DNA from: Pseudomonas sp. AFG_SD02_1510_Pfu_092
GTDB taxonomy: Bacteria > Pseudomonadota > Gammaproteobacteria > Pseudomonadales > Pseudomonadaceae
Length of the DNA: 53,405 nt
Direction of reading: 5' to 3'
NCBI RefSeq assembly: GCF_003331055.1
Contig: NZ_PUQD01000034.1
Coordinates: 1 to 53,405 of the forward strand
Each line of letters opens with the position of its first letter. Positions within the stretch are counted from its first letter, which is position 1. The position numbers and the translations under genes were made by a program. Below are positions 1 to 8,557 of this stretch, piece after piece. The notes under the pieces are model-generated. The model saw nothing but the letters and a program-made list of their open reading frames with translations, searched no databases and had not been told where the DNA came from.

Positions 1-1332
1 GAGGACGCCAGCAACCTGATCAGCCTGGACAACAGCGGGGTGGTCAATGTCTGGGGCAATGCCGGGGTTGGCAGCACCGCGTCCAACAACTACGCCATCG
101 ACACCCAACGCCCGAGCGCCAGCATCGTGGTGGCCGACAGCAACCTGAGCATCGGCCAGACCAGCCTGGTGACCATCAGCTTCAGCGAAGCGGTGGTCGG
201 CTTCACCCTGGCCGACCTGACAGTGGCCAACGGTACCCTCAGCGGGCTGAGCAGTTCGGACGGCGGTATCACCTGGACCGCGACGCTGACCCCGGCCAGC
301 GGTGTCACCGACACCAGCAACCTGATCACCCTGAACGATGGCGGCGTGGCCGACCTGGCGGGCAACGCCAACAGCGGCAGCACCGATTCGAACAACTACG
401 CCATCGACAGCCAGCGCCCGACTGCAACCATCGTGCTGGCCGACAGCGCGCTGCGTGCCGGCGAGACCACCCAGGTCACCATCACCTTCAGCGAAGCGGT
501 GAGCGGCCTCGACCTGGCCGACCTCAGCGTACCGAACGGCACCCTGGCCAACCTTGCCAGCAGCGACGGTGGCATCACCTGGACGGCTACCTTCACCCCG
601 GCCGTGGCCGTGCAGGACACCAGCAACGTCATCAGCCTGAACAACAGCGGCATCGCCGACCTGGCCGGCAACGTCGGCACCGGCATCACCCAGTCGGCCA
701 ACTACACAGTCAACACCGTGCTGCCCAGCGCCACCATCGTGGTCGCCGACAGCGCCCTGCGTGCCGGTGAGTCGAGCCTGGTGACCATCACCTTCAGCGA
801 GGCGGTCAGCGGCTTCGACAACAGCGACTTGAGCGTGAGCAACGGCAGCCTGAGCACCGTGAGCAGCAGCGACGGCGGCGTCACCTGGACGGCGACGTTC
901 ACCCCGGCGGCGAATGTCGAGGACGCCAGCAACCTGATCAGCCTGGACAACAGCGGGGTGGTCGGCGCCTCCGGCAATGCCGGGGTCGGCAGCACCGCTT
1001 CCAACAACTACGCCATCGACACCCAGCGCCCGAGCGCCAGCATCGTGGTGGCCGACAGCAACCTGGGCGCCGGCCAGAGCAGCCTGGTGACCATTACCTT
1101 CAACGAGGCGGTAAGCGGGCTGTCGCTGGCGCAGTTGCAGGCCGATAACGGTGTGCTGAGCGGCCTGGCCAGCAGCGATGGTGGCATCACCTGGACCGCC
1201 ACCCTGACGCCTATCAGCGGCAGCCAGAGCAACGGCAACCGGATCTACCTGGACACCGGCGCGGTTACCGACGCCCAGGGCAACCACGGTGACAGCACGG
1301 CACAGTCCAATGCCTATCTGGTCGATACCCGC
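1..1332 (+). repeat. Tandem 306-bp Ig-like repeats with a 918-bp higher-order period
   Basis: Equivalent codons of the module (the S/T-A-x-I-V motif) fall at 115, 421, 727 and 1033, an exact spacing of 306 bp (102 codons). Bases 1-45 recur identically at 919-963, and 61-150 recur almost identically at 979-1068. So the first and fourth modules are near-copies and the array has a three-module super-period of 918 bp. Confidence 0.9.
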
Positions 1333-3201
1333 GCACCGGGCGTGACCAGCGTCGGCGGGCCGCTGGCCGGTGTCACTTACAACGCTGGCGATGCGCTGGT
1401 GTTCGTGGTCAATGCCAGTGAAGCCGTGCAGGTCAACGGCGCACCGCGGCTGCTGCTGGACATCGGCGGGCGCGCGGTGTTCGCCGAACTGGTGGCCGGT
1501 GCGGGCACCACGACCCTGGTGTTCCAGTACATCGTCCAGGCCGGCGACAACGACAGCGACGGCATCCGCGTGACGGGCCTGGCGGCCAACGGGGCGACGT
1601 TGAACGACGCACTGGGCAACGCCATGAACCTCACGCTGAACAATGTGGCCGATATGCAACAGGTACTGGTCGACACCCAGGCACCGGCAGCGCTGGCCAT
1701 CGTCACCCTCGACCCGACCCCCGGCAACGCGCCGAGCGTGCGCTTCACCGTGACCTTCAGCGAACCCGTCAATGGCGTGGACCTGAGCGACTTCAGCCTG
1801 GCCAGCAGCGGTTCGGCCAGCGGTACGCTGAGCGCGCTGCGCCAGCTCGGCGATGGGGTGTACGAAATCACCGTCAGCGGCGTCAGCGGCACCGGCACCT
1901 TGGGCCTCGACCTCAAGGCCAGCGGTACCGGCATCACTGACTTTGCCGGCAACCTGCTCAGTGGCGGCCTGGTGGGCGCGGCCTACAGCATCGACCGCGA
2001 CGCCCCCACGGTAAGCAGTGTCGGCGTGCCCGCCGCAGTGCCCTACAACACCGATGACGTCCTCACCTTCGTGGTCAATACCAGCGAAGCGGTGATCGTC
2101 GATGGCGTGCCGCGGCTGGCCCTGGATATCGGCGGGCGTACCGTGTTTGCCGACTTCGTCGCAGGCTCGGCAACCACCACGCTGGTGTTCCAGTACCGCA
2201 TCCAGGCTGGCGACAACGATGCCGATGGCGTCCAGGTGCTGGGCCTTGCGGCCAATGGCGCGACCCTGCGCGATGCGCTCGGCAACGCCCTGAACCCGGG
2301 GCTGCATGCAGTGGGCGACAGCGCCGGGGTGGTGGTCGATACGCGCCTGCCCAGCGTCGAGTCGATCGTGCCGGTGCCGCTGTCGACGCCGGGCAGCCAG
2401 GCGTTCACCGTGACCTTCAGCGAAGCGGTCAGCGGCGTCGATCTGGCTGACTTCCAACTGCTCACCACCGGCAACGCCATTGGCACCTTGCAATCGCTGG
2501 CGCGCATCGACGGCCGCACCTGGCAGGTCAATGTCGCTGCAGTGGCCGGCAGCGGCACCCTGGCGCTGGCCCTGAAAGGCGAGGGCAGCGGCATCAGCGA
2601 CCTGGCCGGGAACACCCTGGCAGGCGGCTTCAGCGGCCAGGGCCAGGCCTTGCCATCGAGCGATGGCGACCCGCAGTTCCGTGCCAATCCGCCTGCGCAA
2701 CCGGGGCTGCCCGGCCCGACTGCCGCGGTGATCGTGCCGCCTGCAGCGCCCTTGCCGGCGTTCCAGTCACCGCTGCTGCCGGCCCCCTTGTTCGAGGTGC
2801 CGAGCCCGGGCGGTGGCTTGCCGACCGTGGGCAGTATCTTCATTCACGACGGTGCGCTGGCACCCAGCTACCTGGCCCAGGTATTCCTCAGCCAGCACAG
2901 CGCCATCGGCGACGGTTCCGGCGCTGGCTTCCTCGGCTTCGGTGGCGGCGATGCCAATGTGTTCGGCGCCAGCAGCCTGGCCAATATCTTCGACAAGACG
3001 CTGCCGGATGACGGCGGCCAGTATGAGCTGACCGGCGGTAAACCGTGGCGCCAGGGCGCCGATGCGGGCGCAGGCAAGGGCTTGTCTGGGGCACCGACCC
3101 TCGGCCAGCAACTGCAGGCATTCAAGGACGGCGAACAGCGTCAGGTCAGCAAGCTGGCCCAGGCGTTGGGACAGATCGAGGTAACCACCCCTCAGGCCTG
3201 A
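1..3201 (+). CDS. Giant Ig-like repeat surface adhesin, C-terminal part (5' truncated)
   Basis: The reading frame is open from the first base (no start in the window), so this is the C-terminal ~1066 residues of a much larger secreted protein. It starts inside a series of ~102-residue bacterial Ig-like modules, each with the signature VTITFSEAV, then DGGITWTATLTP and NNYAID. Two longer ~223-residue units follow (FVVNASEAV, RLLLDIGGRAVF, QAGDND, then a FTVTFSEPV module). The C-terminus is a Pro-rich linker and a Gly/Ala/Ser/Asp-rich region ending in a charged tail (KDGEQRQVSKLAQALGQIE), with no LPXTG and no membrane anchor. Such proteins are usually exported by type I secretion and act in attachment or biofilm formation. 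The lipoprotein TolC-like gene 67 bp downstream supports that route. No RTX nonapeptides (GGxGxDxUx) are visible in this part. Confidence 0.85.
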   Translation, partial: EDASNLISLDNSGVVNVWGNAGVGSTASNNYAIDTQRPSASIVVADSNLSIGQTSLVTISFSEAVVGFTLADLTVANGTLSGLSSSDGGITWTATLTPASGVTDTSNLITLNDGGVADLAGNANSGSTDSNNYAIDSQRPTATIVLADSALRAGETTQVTITFSEAVSGLDLADLSVPNGTLANLASSDGGITWTATFTPAVAVQDTSNVISLNNSGIADLAGNVGTGITQSANYTVNTVLPSATIVVADSALRAGESSLVTITFSEAVSGFDNSDLSVSNGSLSTVSSSDGGVTWTATFTPAANVEDASNLISLDNSGVVGASGNAGVGSTASNNYAIDTQRPSASIVVADSNLGAGQSSLVTITFNEAVSGLSLAQLQADNGVLSGLASSDGGITWTATLTPISGSQSNGNRIYLDTGAVTDAQGNHGDSTAQSNAYLVDTRAPGVTSVGGPLAGVTYNAGDALVFVVNASEAVQVNGAPRLLLDIGGRAVFAELVAGAGTTTLVFQYIVQAGDNDSDGIRVTGLAANGATLNDALGNAMNLTLNNVADMQQVLVDTQAPAALAIVTLDPTPGNAPSVRFTVTFSEPVNGVDLSDFSLASSGSASGTLSALRQLGDGVYEITVSGVSGTGTLGLDLKASGTGITDFAGNLLSGGLVGAAYSIDRDAPTVSSVGVPAAVPYNTDDVLTFVVNTSEAVIVDGVPRLALDIGGRTVFADFVAGSATTTLVFQYRIQAGDNDADGVQVLGLAANGATLRDALGNALNPGLHAVGDSAGVVVDTRLPSVESIVPVPLSTPGSQAFTVTFSEAVSGVDLADFQLLTTGNAIGTLQSLARIDGRTWQVNVAAVAGSGTLALALKGEGSGISDLAGNTLAGGFSGQGQALPSSDGDPQFRANPPAQPGLPGPTAAVIVPPAAPLPAFQSPLLPAPLFEVPSPGGGLPTVGSIFIHDGALAPSYLAQVFLSQHSAIGDGSGAGFLGFGGGDANVFGASSLANIFDKTLPDDGGQYELTGGKPWRQGADAGAGKGLSGAPTLGQQLQAFKDGEQRQVSKLAQALGQIEVTTPQA
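1336..2673 (+). repeat. Tandem pair of 669-bp composite Ig-like units
   Basis: Two units of about 223 codons start at 1336 (PGVTSVGGPL) and 2005 (PTVSSVGVPA). Each has a first half with FVVN-SEAV, DIGGR-VF, TTTLVFQY and LAANGATL, and a second half with FTVTFSE, GVDLSDF and SGTL. They are diverged at DNA level and clearly older than the 306-bp array upstream. Confidence 0.75.
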
Positions 3202-3268
3202 GCTTCGGCCATGCGGGGTGAACGGAGCAGAACAACAAGCAATTTGCCGTGCCAAGGGGGCGGAAGGG

Positions 3269-4765
3269 ATGAGCAGAGCGTCAAGGATATTTGCGGTAAG
3301 CCTGTTGGCATTGGCGGTGACCGGCTGTGCCGTCAAGCCCCAGCCGATCGAGCGTAGCGTCAGCGAGCAGCGGGCCCGGGAGGACCTGGCCAGCATGTTC
3401 AAGGGCCAGGAGGCGCTGCAAGGCCCGCTGACGCTGCACCAGGCGATGGCGCGGGCGGTCAAGTACAACCTGGAAGCGCGCCTGAAGGTGATGGAAGAGG
3501 CGCTGGCCCAGCGCCAGGTCGACCTGGCCACCTTCGACATGCTGCCGCGCATGGCCGCCTCGGCCGGCTATGCCGGGCGCAGCAACGTCAGCGCGTCCAG
3601 CAGCCGCAGCGTGCTGACCAACACCCAGTCGCTGGAACCTTCGACCTCCCAGGACCGCGACCGTGACGTGGCCGACCTGACCATGGTCTGGAACGTGCTG
3701 GACTTCGGCGTCAGCTATGTCAGCGCCAAGCAGCAGGGCGACCAGCGGCTGATCGTGCAGGAACGCCGACGCAAGGTGGTGCAGACCATCATCCAGGATG
3801 TGCGTTCGGCCTACTGGCGGGCCGTGGCGGCCGAGCGCCTGCTCAAGCAGATCGACGCGCTGATGGCGCGGGTCGAGCAGGCCCGCGACAACAGCCAGCG
3901 CCTGGGCGAGCAGCGTATCGGTGACCCGATCCAGGCGCTGAACTACCAGCGCTCGCTGATCGAGGCCACCCGGCAACTGGAGGAGCAGCGCCGCGCCTTG
4001 TCGCTGGCCAAGACCGAGCTGGGCGCGCTGATCAACCTGGCGCCGGGCACGCAACTGACCCTGGCGGAAAACGCCGACTACAGCGTGCCAGAGCTGAACG
4101 TGAGCCTGGGCAGCCTGGAGCAGCAGGCCCTGGCCTCGCGCCCGGAACTGCGCGAGCAGGACTACCAGGCGCGCATCAGCGCCGCCGAAGTGCGCAAATC
4201 GATGCTGCGCATGTTGCCGGGGCTGGAGTTCTCCGCAGGTGGCCATTACGACAGCAACAGCTTCCTGACCAACCAGCACTGGGCCGACTATGGCGTGAAG
4301 ATCACCTGGAACCTGTTCAACGTGCTGTCGGGCCCGGCCTCCATCGATGTCGCCAAGGCAGGCGAGCAGGTAGTCGAGGCCCGTCGCCAGGCGATGTCGA
4401 TGGCCATCCTCGCCCAGCTGTACGTGGCCAATGCCAATTACAGCGAGGCCCGCCGGCAGTTCGCCACCAGCCAGCAACTGGTCTCGCTCGACCAGCAGAT
4501 CGTCGAGCAGCTGCGCAACCGCCACCAGGCCGAAGGCATTGGCGAGCTGGAGCTGATCCAGGGCGAGCTGAACGCCTTGCAGGCCGACTTGCGCCGGGAC
4601 CTGGCCTATGCCGAGCTGCGCAACAGCTATGGCCAGCTGTTCGCCAGTGCCGGGCTGGACCCGTTGCCGGCGACCTTGCCGTCCGGCGAGCTTGCCGACA
4701 TCGCCCAGGCACTGAGCAACAGCGAAGCGCGCTGGCAGCAAGGCGATATCACGCCGGGGTCCTGA
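3269..4765 (+). CDS. TolC-family outer-membrane efflux lipoprotein
   Basis: This is a 498-residue outer membrane factor predicted to form the channel of a type I secretion or efflux machine. I chose the ATG at 3269 because GGAAGGG lies just upstream and the following residues form a lipoprotein signal, with lipobox LAVTGC and acylated Cys20. An in-frame GTG at 3218 would add 17 residues without signal character. The rest is the usual duplicated TolC alpha-helical arrangement: LHQAMARAVKYNLEARLKVMEE near the start, then QERRRKVVQTIIQDVRSAYW, ASRPELREQDYQ and WNLFNVLSGP. It follows the adhesin on the same strand and probably serves its export. No ABC ATPase or membrane-fusion gene follows it here. 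Confidence 0.85.
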   Translation: MSRASRIFAVSLLALAVTGCAVKPQPIERSVSEQRAREDLASMFKGQEALQGPLTLHQAMARAVKYNLEARLKVMEEALAQRQVDLATFDMLPRMAASAGYAGRSNVSASSSRSVLTNTQSLEPSTSQDRDRDVADLTMVWNVLDFGVSYVSAKQQGDQRLIVQERRRKVVQTIIQDVRSAYWRAVAAERLLKQIDALMARVEQARDNSQRLGEQRIGDPIQALNYQRSLIEATRQLEEQRRALSLAKTELGALINLAPGTQLTLAENADYSVPELNVSLGSLEQQALASRPELREQDYQARISAAEVRKSMLRMLPGLEFSAGGHYDSNSFLTNQHWADYGVKITWNLFNVLSGPASIDVAKAGEQVVEARRQAMSMAILAQLYVANANYSEARRQFATSQQLVSLDQQIVEQLRNRHQAEGIGELELIQGELNALQADLRRDLAYAELRNSYGQLFASAGLDPLPATLPSGELADIAQALSNSEARWQQGDITPGS

Positions 4766-4816
4766 GCAAGATCGACAGCGCCTGCCGGCGGTGGGGCTGC
4801 TAGCCGTGCACCAGGG

Positions 4817-6190
4817 TCAGGTCACCACCTGGTAGCACGGTACATACGCCGCGCCGCCAGGCAGCTTCATCCGATGCTGGTCGACGAACGCCTGCAACAG
4901 CCGGCCCAGTGGGTCCAGCACGGCGCTGTCGCCACGGATCTGATACGGCCCGTGTTCTTCGATCAGGCGGATGCCTTTGTCCTTGACGTTACCGGCGACG
5001 ATGCCGGAGAAGGCCCGGCGCAGGTTGGCGGCAAGTTCATGCGGCGGCAGGTCGCGGCGCAGGTCCAGGTCGGCCATGGCCTGGTGGGTCGGGTCGAACG
5101 GGCGCTGGAAACTCTCTTCGATCTTCAACAGCCAGTTGAAGTGGAACGCATCGTTGCGTTCGCGGCGGAACTGCTTGACCGCCTTGAGCCCCTCGACCAT
5201 GTGCCGGGCAACTTCCGCCGGGTCGTCGATGATGATTTCGTACAAGCGGTGCGCCGCTTCGCCCAGGGTGGCACCGACGAAGGCGTGCAACTGTTGCAGG
5301 TACGGCTCGGCACTGCGCGGGCCGGTGAGCACCACCGGGAACGGCAGCGCCTGGTTGTCCGGGTGCATGAGGATACCCAGCAGGTAGAGGAATTCCTCCG
5401 CCGTACCGGCACCGCCCGGGAAGATGATGATGCCGTGGCCGACACGCACGAAGGCTTCCAGGCGCTTCTCGATGTCCGGCAGGATCACCAGTTCGTTGAC
5501 GATCGGGTTGGGCGCTTCGGCGGCGATGATGCCCGGCTCGGTCAGGCCCAGGTAACGGCTGCCGTGCATGCGCTGCTTGGCGTGGGCGATGGTGGCGCCC
5601 TTCATCGGGCCTTTCATCACGCCCGGGCCGCAGCCGGTGCACACATCCAGCTTGCGCAGCCCCAGTTCGTGGCCGACCTTCTTGGTGTATTGGTATTCCT
5701 CGCTGCTGATCGAGTGGCCACCCCAGCACACCACCATCTTCGGCTCGACGCCGGGGCGCAGCGTGCGGGCGTTGCGCAGCAGGTGGAAGACGTAGTCGGT
5801 GATGCCCTGGGAGCTTTCCAGGTCGATGCGCTGGCTGGCCAGCTCGCTTTCGGTATAGACGATGTCGCGCAGGGCGCTGAACAGCATTTCACGGGTGCTG
5901 GCGATCATTTCGCCATCTACGAAGGCATCGGCCGGTGCATTCAGCAGCTCCAGGCGCACGCCACGGTCCTGCTGATGGATCCGTACCTCGAAGTCCTGAT
6001 AGGCCTCGAGGATGGTCTTGGCATTGTCGACATGGGCGCCGGTGTTGAGGATGGCCAGGGCGCACTGGCGGAACAGGGTGTAGAGGCTACCGGTACCGAC
6101 TTCACTCAGTTGCTGCACTTCACGTTGTGACAGCGTCTCCAGGCTGCCTTTGGGGCTGACGGATGCATTGATGACATGGCGTTGAGGCAT
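4817..6190 (-). CDS. ppnN: Pyrimidine/purine nucleotide 5'-monophosphate nucleosidase PpnN
   Basis: A 457-residue cytosolic LOG-family enzyme (E. coli YgdH/PpnN) that hydrolyses nucleoside 5'-monophosphates to the base and ribose 5-phosphate. The family is known to be activated by (p)ppGpp. The Rossmann-like LOG core shows VVCWGGHSIS, the CTGCGPGVMKGPMKGA loop, and the hallmark phosphate-binding motif FPGGAGTAEEFLYLLG. The extra N- and C-terminal regions typical of PpnN, absent from short LOG proteins, are present. It is monocistronic; its promoter must lie in 6191-6290, between the start codon and a REP pair. Confidence 0.93.
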   Translation of the reverse strand: MPQRHVINASVSPKGSLETLSQREVQQLSEVGTGSLYTLFRQCALAILNTGAHVDNAKTILEAYQDFEVRIHQQDRGVRLELLNAPADAFVDGEMIASTREMLFSALRDIVYTESELASQRIDLESSQGITDYVFHLLRNARTLRPGVEPKMVVCWGGHSISSEEYQYTKKVGHELGLRKLDVCTGCGPGVMKGPMKGATIAHAKQRMHGSRYLGLTEPGIIAAEAPNPIVNELVILPDIEKRLEAFVRVGHGIIIFPGGAGTAEEFLYLLGILMHPDNQALPFPVVLTGPRSAEPYLQQLHAFVGATLGEAAHRLYEIIIDDPAEVARHMVEGLKAVKQFRRERNDAFHFNWLLKIEESFQRPFDPTHQAMADLDLRRDLPPHELAANLRRAFSGIVAGNVKDKGIRLIEEHGPYQIRGDSAVLDPLGRLLQAFVDQHRMKLPGGAAYVPCYQVVT

Positions 6191-6291
6191 CTAAGTCTTT
6201 CCTGTGCGGGTAAAACATCCTTCTTTGACAACACCATACCGAGAAATGTGGACGGCAACGAGGGGGCTGCTGAAAAAGCTTGGGACTTGGT

Positions 6292-6371
6292 TGGCTCCTT
6301 CGCGGGTAAACCCGCTCCCACAGGGACCGCGCGGAACCCTGTGGGAGCGGGTTTACCCGCGAAGAAGCCAG
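6292..6371. repeat. REP inverted pair
   Basis: Two oppositely oriented Pseudomonas REP units (CTTCGCGGGTAAACCCGC and its complement) flank a ~20-bp spacer. The pair lies just beyond the stop codon of the YeiH-family gene. Confidence 0.9.
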
Positions 6372-6383
6372 CTCGGTCCAGGC

Positions 6384-7445
6384 TCAACCCAACAGCTTCT
6401 GCACGCCAAGGGTAATTGCCAGGCCACCCCCGACCAACCACAGGTTCAGGATCGCCCCGGTGGCCAGCGCCCGCGGCCCGGCCTGACGAATCTGGCTGAA
6501 GCGCGTTTCCATCCCCAGCGCGGTCATGGCCATGGTCAGGGCAAAGGTGTCCAGGCTGTTGACCGCCTGCGTCACGCTGGCGGGCAGCACCTGCAGTGAA
6601 TTCACCAGCACCAGGGCGAGGAAACCGAAGGCGAACCAGGGCATCGCTATGCGCCCGTTGCCTTGGCCCTGGCCAGGCTGGCGCAGGCGACTGATGCACA
6701 AGCAGACGATCAGCAGCACCGGTACCAGCAGCATCACCCGGGTCATCTTGACGATGGTGGCGATATGCGTGGCTTCGGCACTGACGTTGCTGGCCGCACC
6801 GACCACCTGGGCCACCTCGTGCAAGGTGCCGCCAAGGAACAGCCCGGCGCCCAGGGTGTCCAGGTGCAACCAGCCGGCATTGATCGCCAGCGGGTAAAGC
6901 AGCATCGACAGGGTGCCGAACAGCACCACGCTACCGACCGCCATGGCACTTTTATGCGGGGCGCTGCGCAGTGCCGATTCGAAGGCCAGCACGGCAGCGG
7001 CACCGCAAATGGCACTGCCGGCAGCGGTGAGCAGGGCGGTATCGCGGTCCAGCTTCAGCAGCTTCATGCCGCACCACAGGCCGATCAGCAGGGTGCTGGT
7101 CACCACCAGCAGTGACACCATCAGCCCCGACCAGCCGACTTCGGCAATTTCCTGCAGGCTTACCCGCAGGCCGAAGAAGGCTACGGCGATGCGCAGCAGG
7201 CCGCGTGCGGAAAAGTTGATACCGGCTGCCCAGCTCGCCGGTACGCCGTGACGCAGCGCGTTGCCATACAGCGCACCGGCAACGATGCCGACGATCAACG
7301 GGCTGATACCCAGGCTGGCGATGACGGGCAGGGCGGCCAGCTGGGTGACCGCTAGCGCGAACAGCGCGACGAACAGGATGCCGTTGAGCCGCCCTCGGGT
7401 GGAGAGGGTAGGTGCAAAGGCAGGGTTGGACGGGGCCGTGGCCAT
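6384..7445 (-). CDS. YeiH/UPF0324-family putative sulfate exporter
   Basis: A 353-residue polytopic inner-membrane protein with about ten hydrophobic helices. Family markers are present: SPLIVGIVAGALYGN near the N-terminus, FFGLRVSLQEIAEVG, the conserved LLTAAGSAICGAAAVLA segment, and GTLHEVAQVVGA. The family (PF03601) is annotated as putative sulfate exporter, with transport biochemically unproven for most members. It diverges from a LysR regulator across 110 bp, the arrangement of yeiH/yeiE in enterics, so control by that regulator is likely. The start ATG at 7445 has GGAGG upstream. Confidence 0.85.
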   Translation of the reverse strand: MATAPSNPAFAPTLSTRGRLNGILFVALFALAVTQLAALPVIASLGISPLIVGIVAGALYGNALRHGVPASWAAGINFSARGLLRIAVAFFGLRVSLQEIAEVGWSGLMVSLLVVTSTLLIGLWCGMKLLKLDRDTALLTAAGSAICGAAAVLAFESALRSAPHKSAMAVGSVVLFGTLSMLLYPLAINAGWLHLDTLGAGLFLGGTLHEVAQVVGAASNVSAEATHIATIVKMTRVMLLVPVLLIVCLCISRLRQPGQGQGNGRIAMPWFAFGFLALVLVNSLQVLPASVTQAVNSLDTFALTMAMTALGMETRFSQIRQAGPRALATGAILNLWLVGGGLAITLGVQKLLG

Positions 7446-7490
7446 GTGAGTCCTCCGGAAAGTGTTTCGACACGGCCTACGTTAATCTGG

Positions 7491-7504
7491 TTATAAGCTT
7501 ATAA
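7491..7504. promoter_or_regulatory. Perfect palindrome, candidate LysR operator
   Basis: TTATAAGCTTATAA is a 14-bp perfect palindrome between the divergent YeiH-family and LysR genes, about 50 bp from each start codon. It fits a LysR-type site (inverted repeat around an AT-rich core). This is an inference from position and symmetry. Confidence 0.55.
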
Positions 7505-7555
7505 AAAATCGTAATTCAGAATGGCAAATATCCGTATTGCTGATATTTTCACCGT

Positions 7556-8443
7556 ATGACCCCAGAACAGCTGATAACCTTCGCAACCGTTGCCGAGCAC
7601 GGCAACATCAGCCATGCAGCCCAGGCCCTGCACCTGTCGCAGCCAGCGGTGTCTGGCCAGCTCAAGCTGCTGCAGGAGGCCTTTGGCGAGCCGCTTTATC
7701 AACGCGCCGGGCGCGGCGTGCGGCTGACGGCGGCGGGCGAGCAGTTGCTGGCCCATGCCGAGCGCCTGCGCGAAACCTTCCGCCAGGCTCAGGCGCTGCG
7801 CGAGGCCATGCGCGGGCTTGAGCGCGGCACCTTGCGCATCGGCGCCAGCACCACCCCGGCCAGCTACCTGCTGCCGTACCTGATCGCCGATTTCCAGGCG
7901 CGCTACCCGGACGTACTGGTGACCACTGCCAATGGCAACACGGCAGAAATCGTCGCTGCGCTGGACAGCGTCGATATTGCCCTGATCGAAGGCCCGCCCG
8001 GCCAGGAGCTGCCGTTGGGCACGGCGGTGACGGCGTGGCGGCAGGACGAGATCGTGGCCATCGTGCCGCGTGGGCATCCGTTGGCTGGCAGCGAGCAACA
8101 GACCCTGGCATCGCTGGGGGCCTACCCGTTGGTGCTGCGCGAGAGCGGCTCGGGTGTGCGGCAGATCGTCGAGCGGGCGTTTGCCCGCAGCGGCGTGGCG
8201 ATGCGCGTGGCGCTGGAAATTGCCGGCGTGGAAGGGGTGAAGGAGGCGGTGCGGGCGGGGATGGGGATCGGCTTTGTCTCGGCGATGTCGATCCGCCATG
8301 AGGATGGCGCGTTGCGCCGCGTACAGGTGGCGCCGCAGGCGCTGGTGCGGCGGTTTTCCATACTGATGCCGCATGCGGCCACGCCGTCGCGGGCGGCGGC
8401 GCGGTTTCTTGAGTTGTGTGTGGGCCTGCAAGAGCTGAGCTGA
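7556..8443 (+). CDS. LysR-family regulator (YeiE/CysB-like)
   Basis: A 295-residue transcription factor. The N-terminal winged HTH (residues ~1-60) reads LITFATVAEHGNISHAAQALHLSQPAVSGQLK, followed by the linker helix and a periplasmic-binding-like effector domain (LRIGASTTPASYLLPYLIADF at ~95-115). It is divergent from the YeiH-family transporter. In enterics the equivalent YeiE has been linked to sulfite stress and iron, so control of the transporter is a reasonable inference here. The effector cannot be read from sequence. Confidence 0.85.
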   Translation: MTPEQLITFATVAEHGNISHAAQALHLSQPAVSGQLKLLQEAFGEPLYQRAGRGVRLTAAGEQLLAHAERLRETFRQAQALREAMRGLERGTLRIGASTTPASYLLPYLIADFQARYPDVLVTTANGNTAEIVAALDSVDIALIEGPPGQELPLGTAVTAWRQDEIVAIVPRGHPLAGSEQQTLASLGAYPLVLRESGSGVRQIVERAFARSGVAMRVALEIAGVEGVKEAVRAGMGIGFVSAMSIRHEDGALRRVQVAPQALVRRFSILMPHAATPSRAAARFLELCVGLQELS

Positions 8444-8450
8444 CTGCACC

Positions 8451-8544
8451 GGCCTCTTCGCGGGTAAACCCGCTCCCACAGTGAACATACAGAATTCAAG
8501 GGTTGTGCAATTCCTGTGGGAGCGGGTTTACCCGCGAAGAGGCC
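8451..8544. repeat. REP inverted pair
   Basis: Opposed REP units (GGCCTCTTCGCGGGTAAACC... and complement) fill the gap between the convergent LysR and pncB genes. The pair may also work as a bidirectional hairpin terminator. Confidence 0.9.
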
Positions 8545-8557
8545 GCTACAGGTGCCC

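Noticed and set aside
90..1238. Series of ~101-aa minus-strand open frames opposite the adhesin
   Set aside because: They repeat with the same 306-bp period as the plus-strand Ig-like modules and are shadows of a GC-rich repeat, without RBS or family similarity.
3281..4741. 486-aa minus-strand open frame opposite the TolC gene
   Set aside because: It shows no domain and a composition rich in Q, H, L and R typical of antisense frames. The plus strand has a clear TolC protein.
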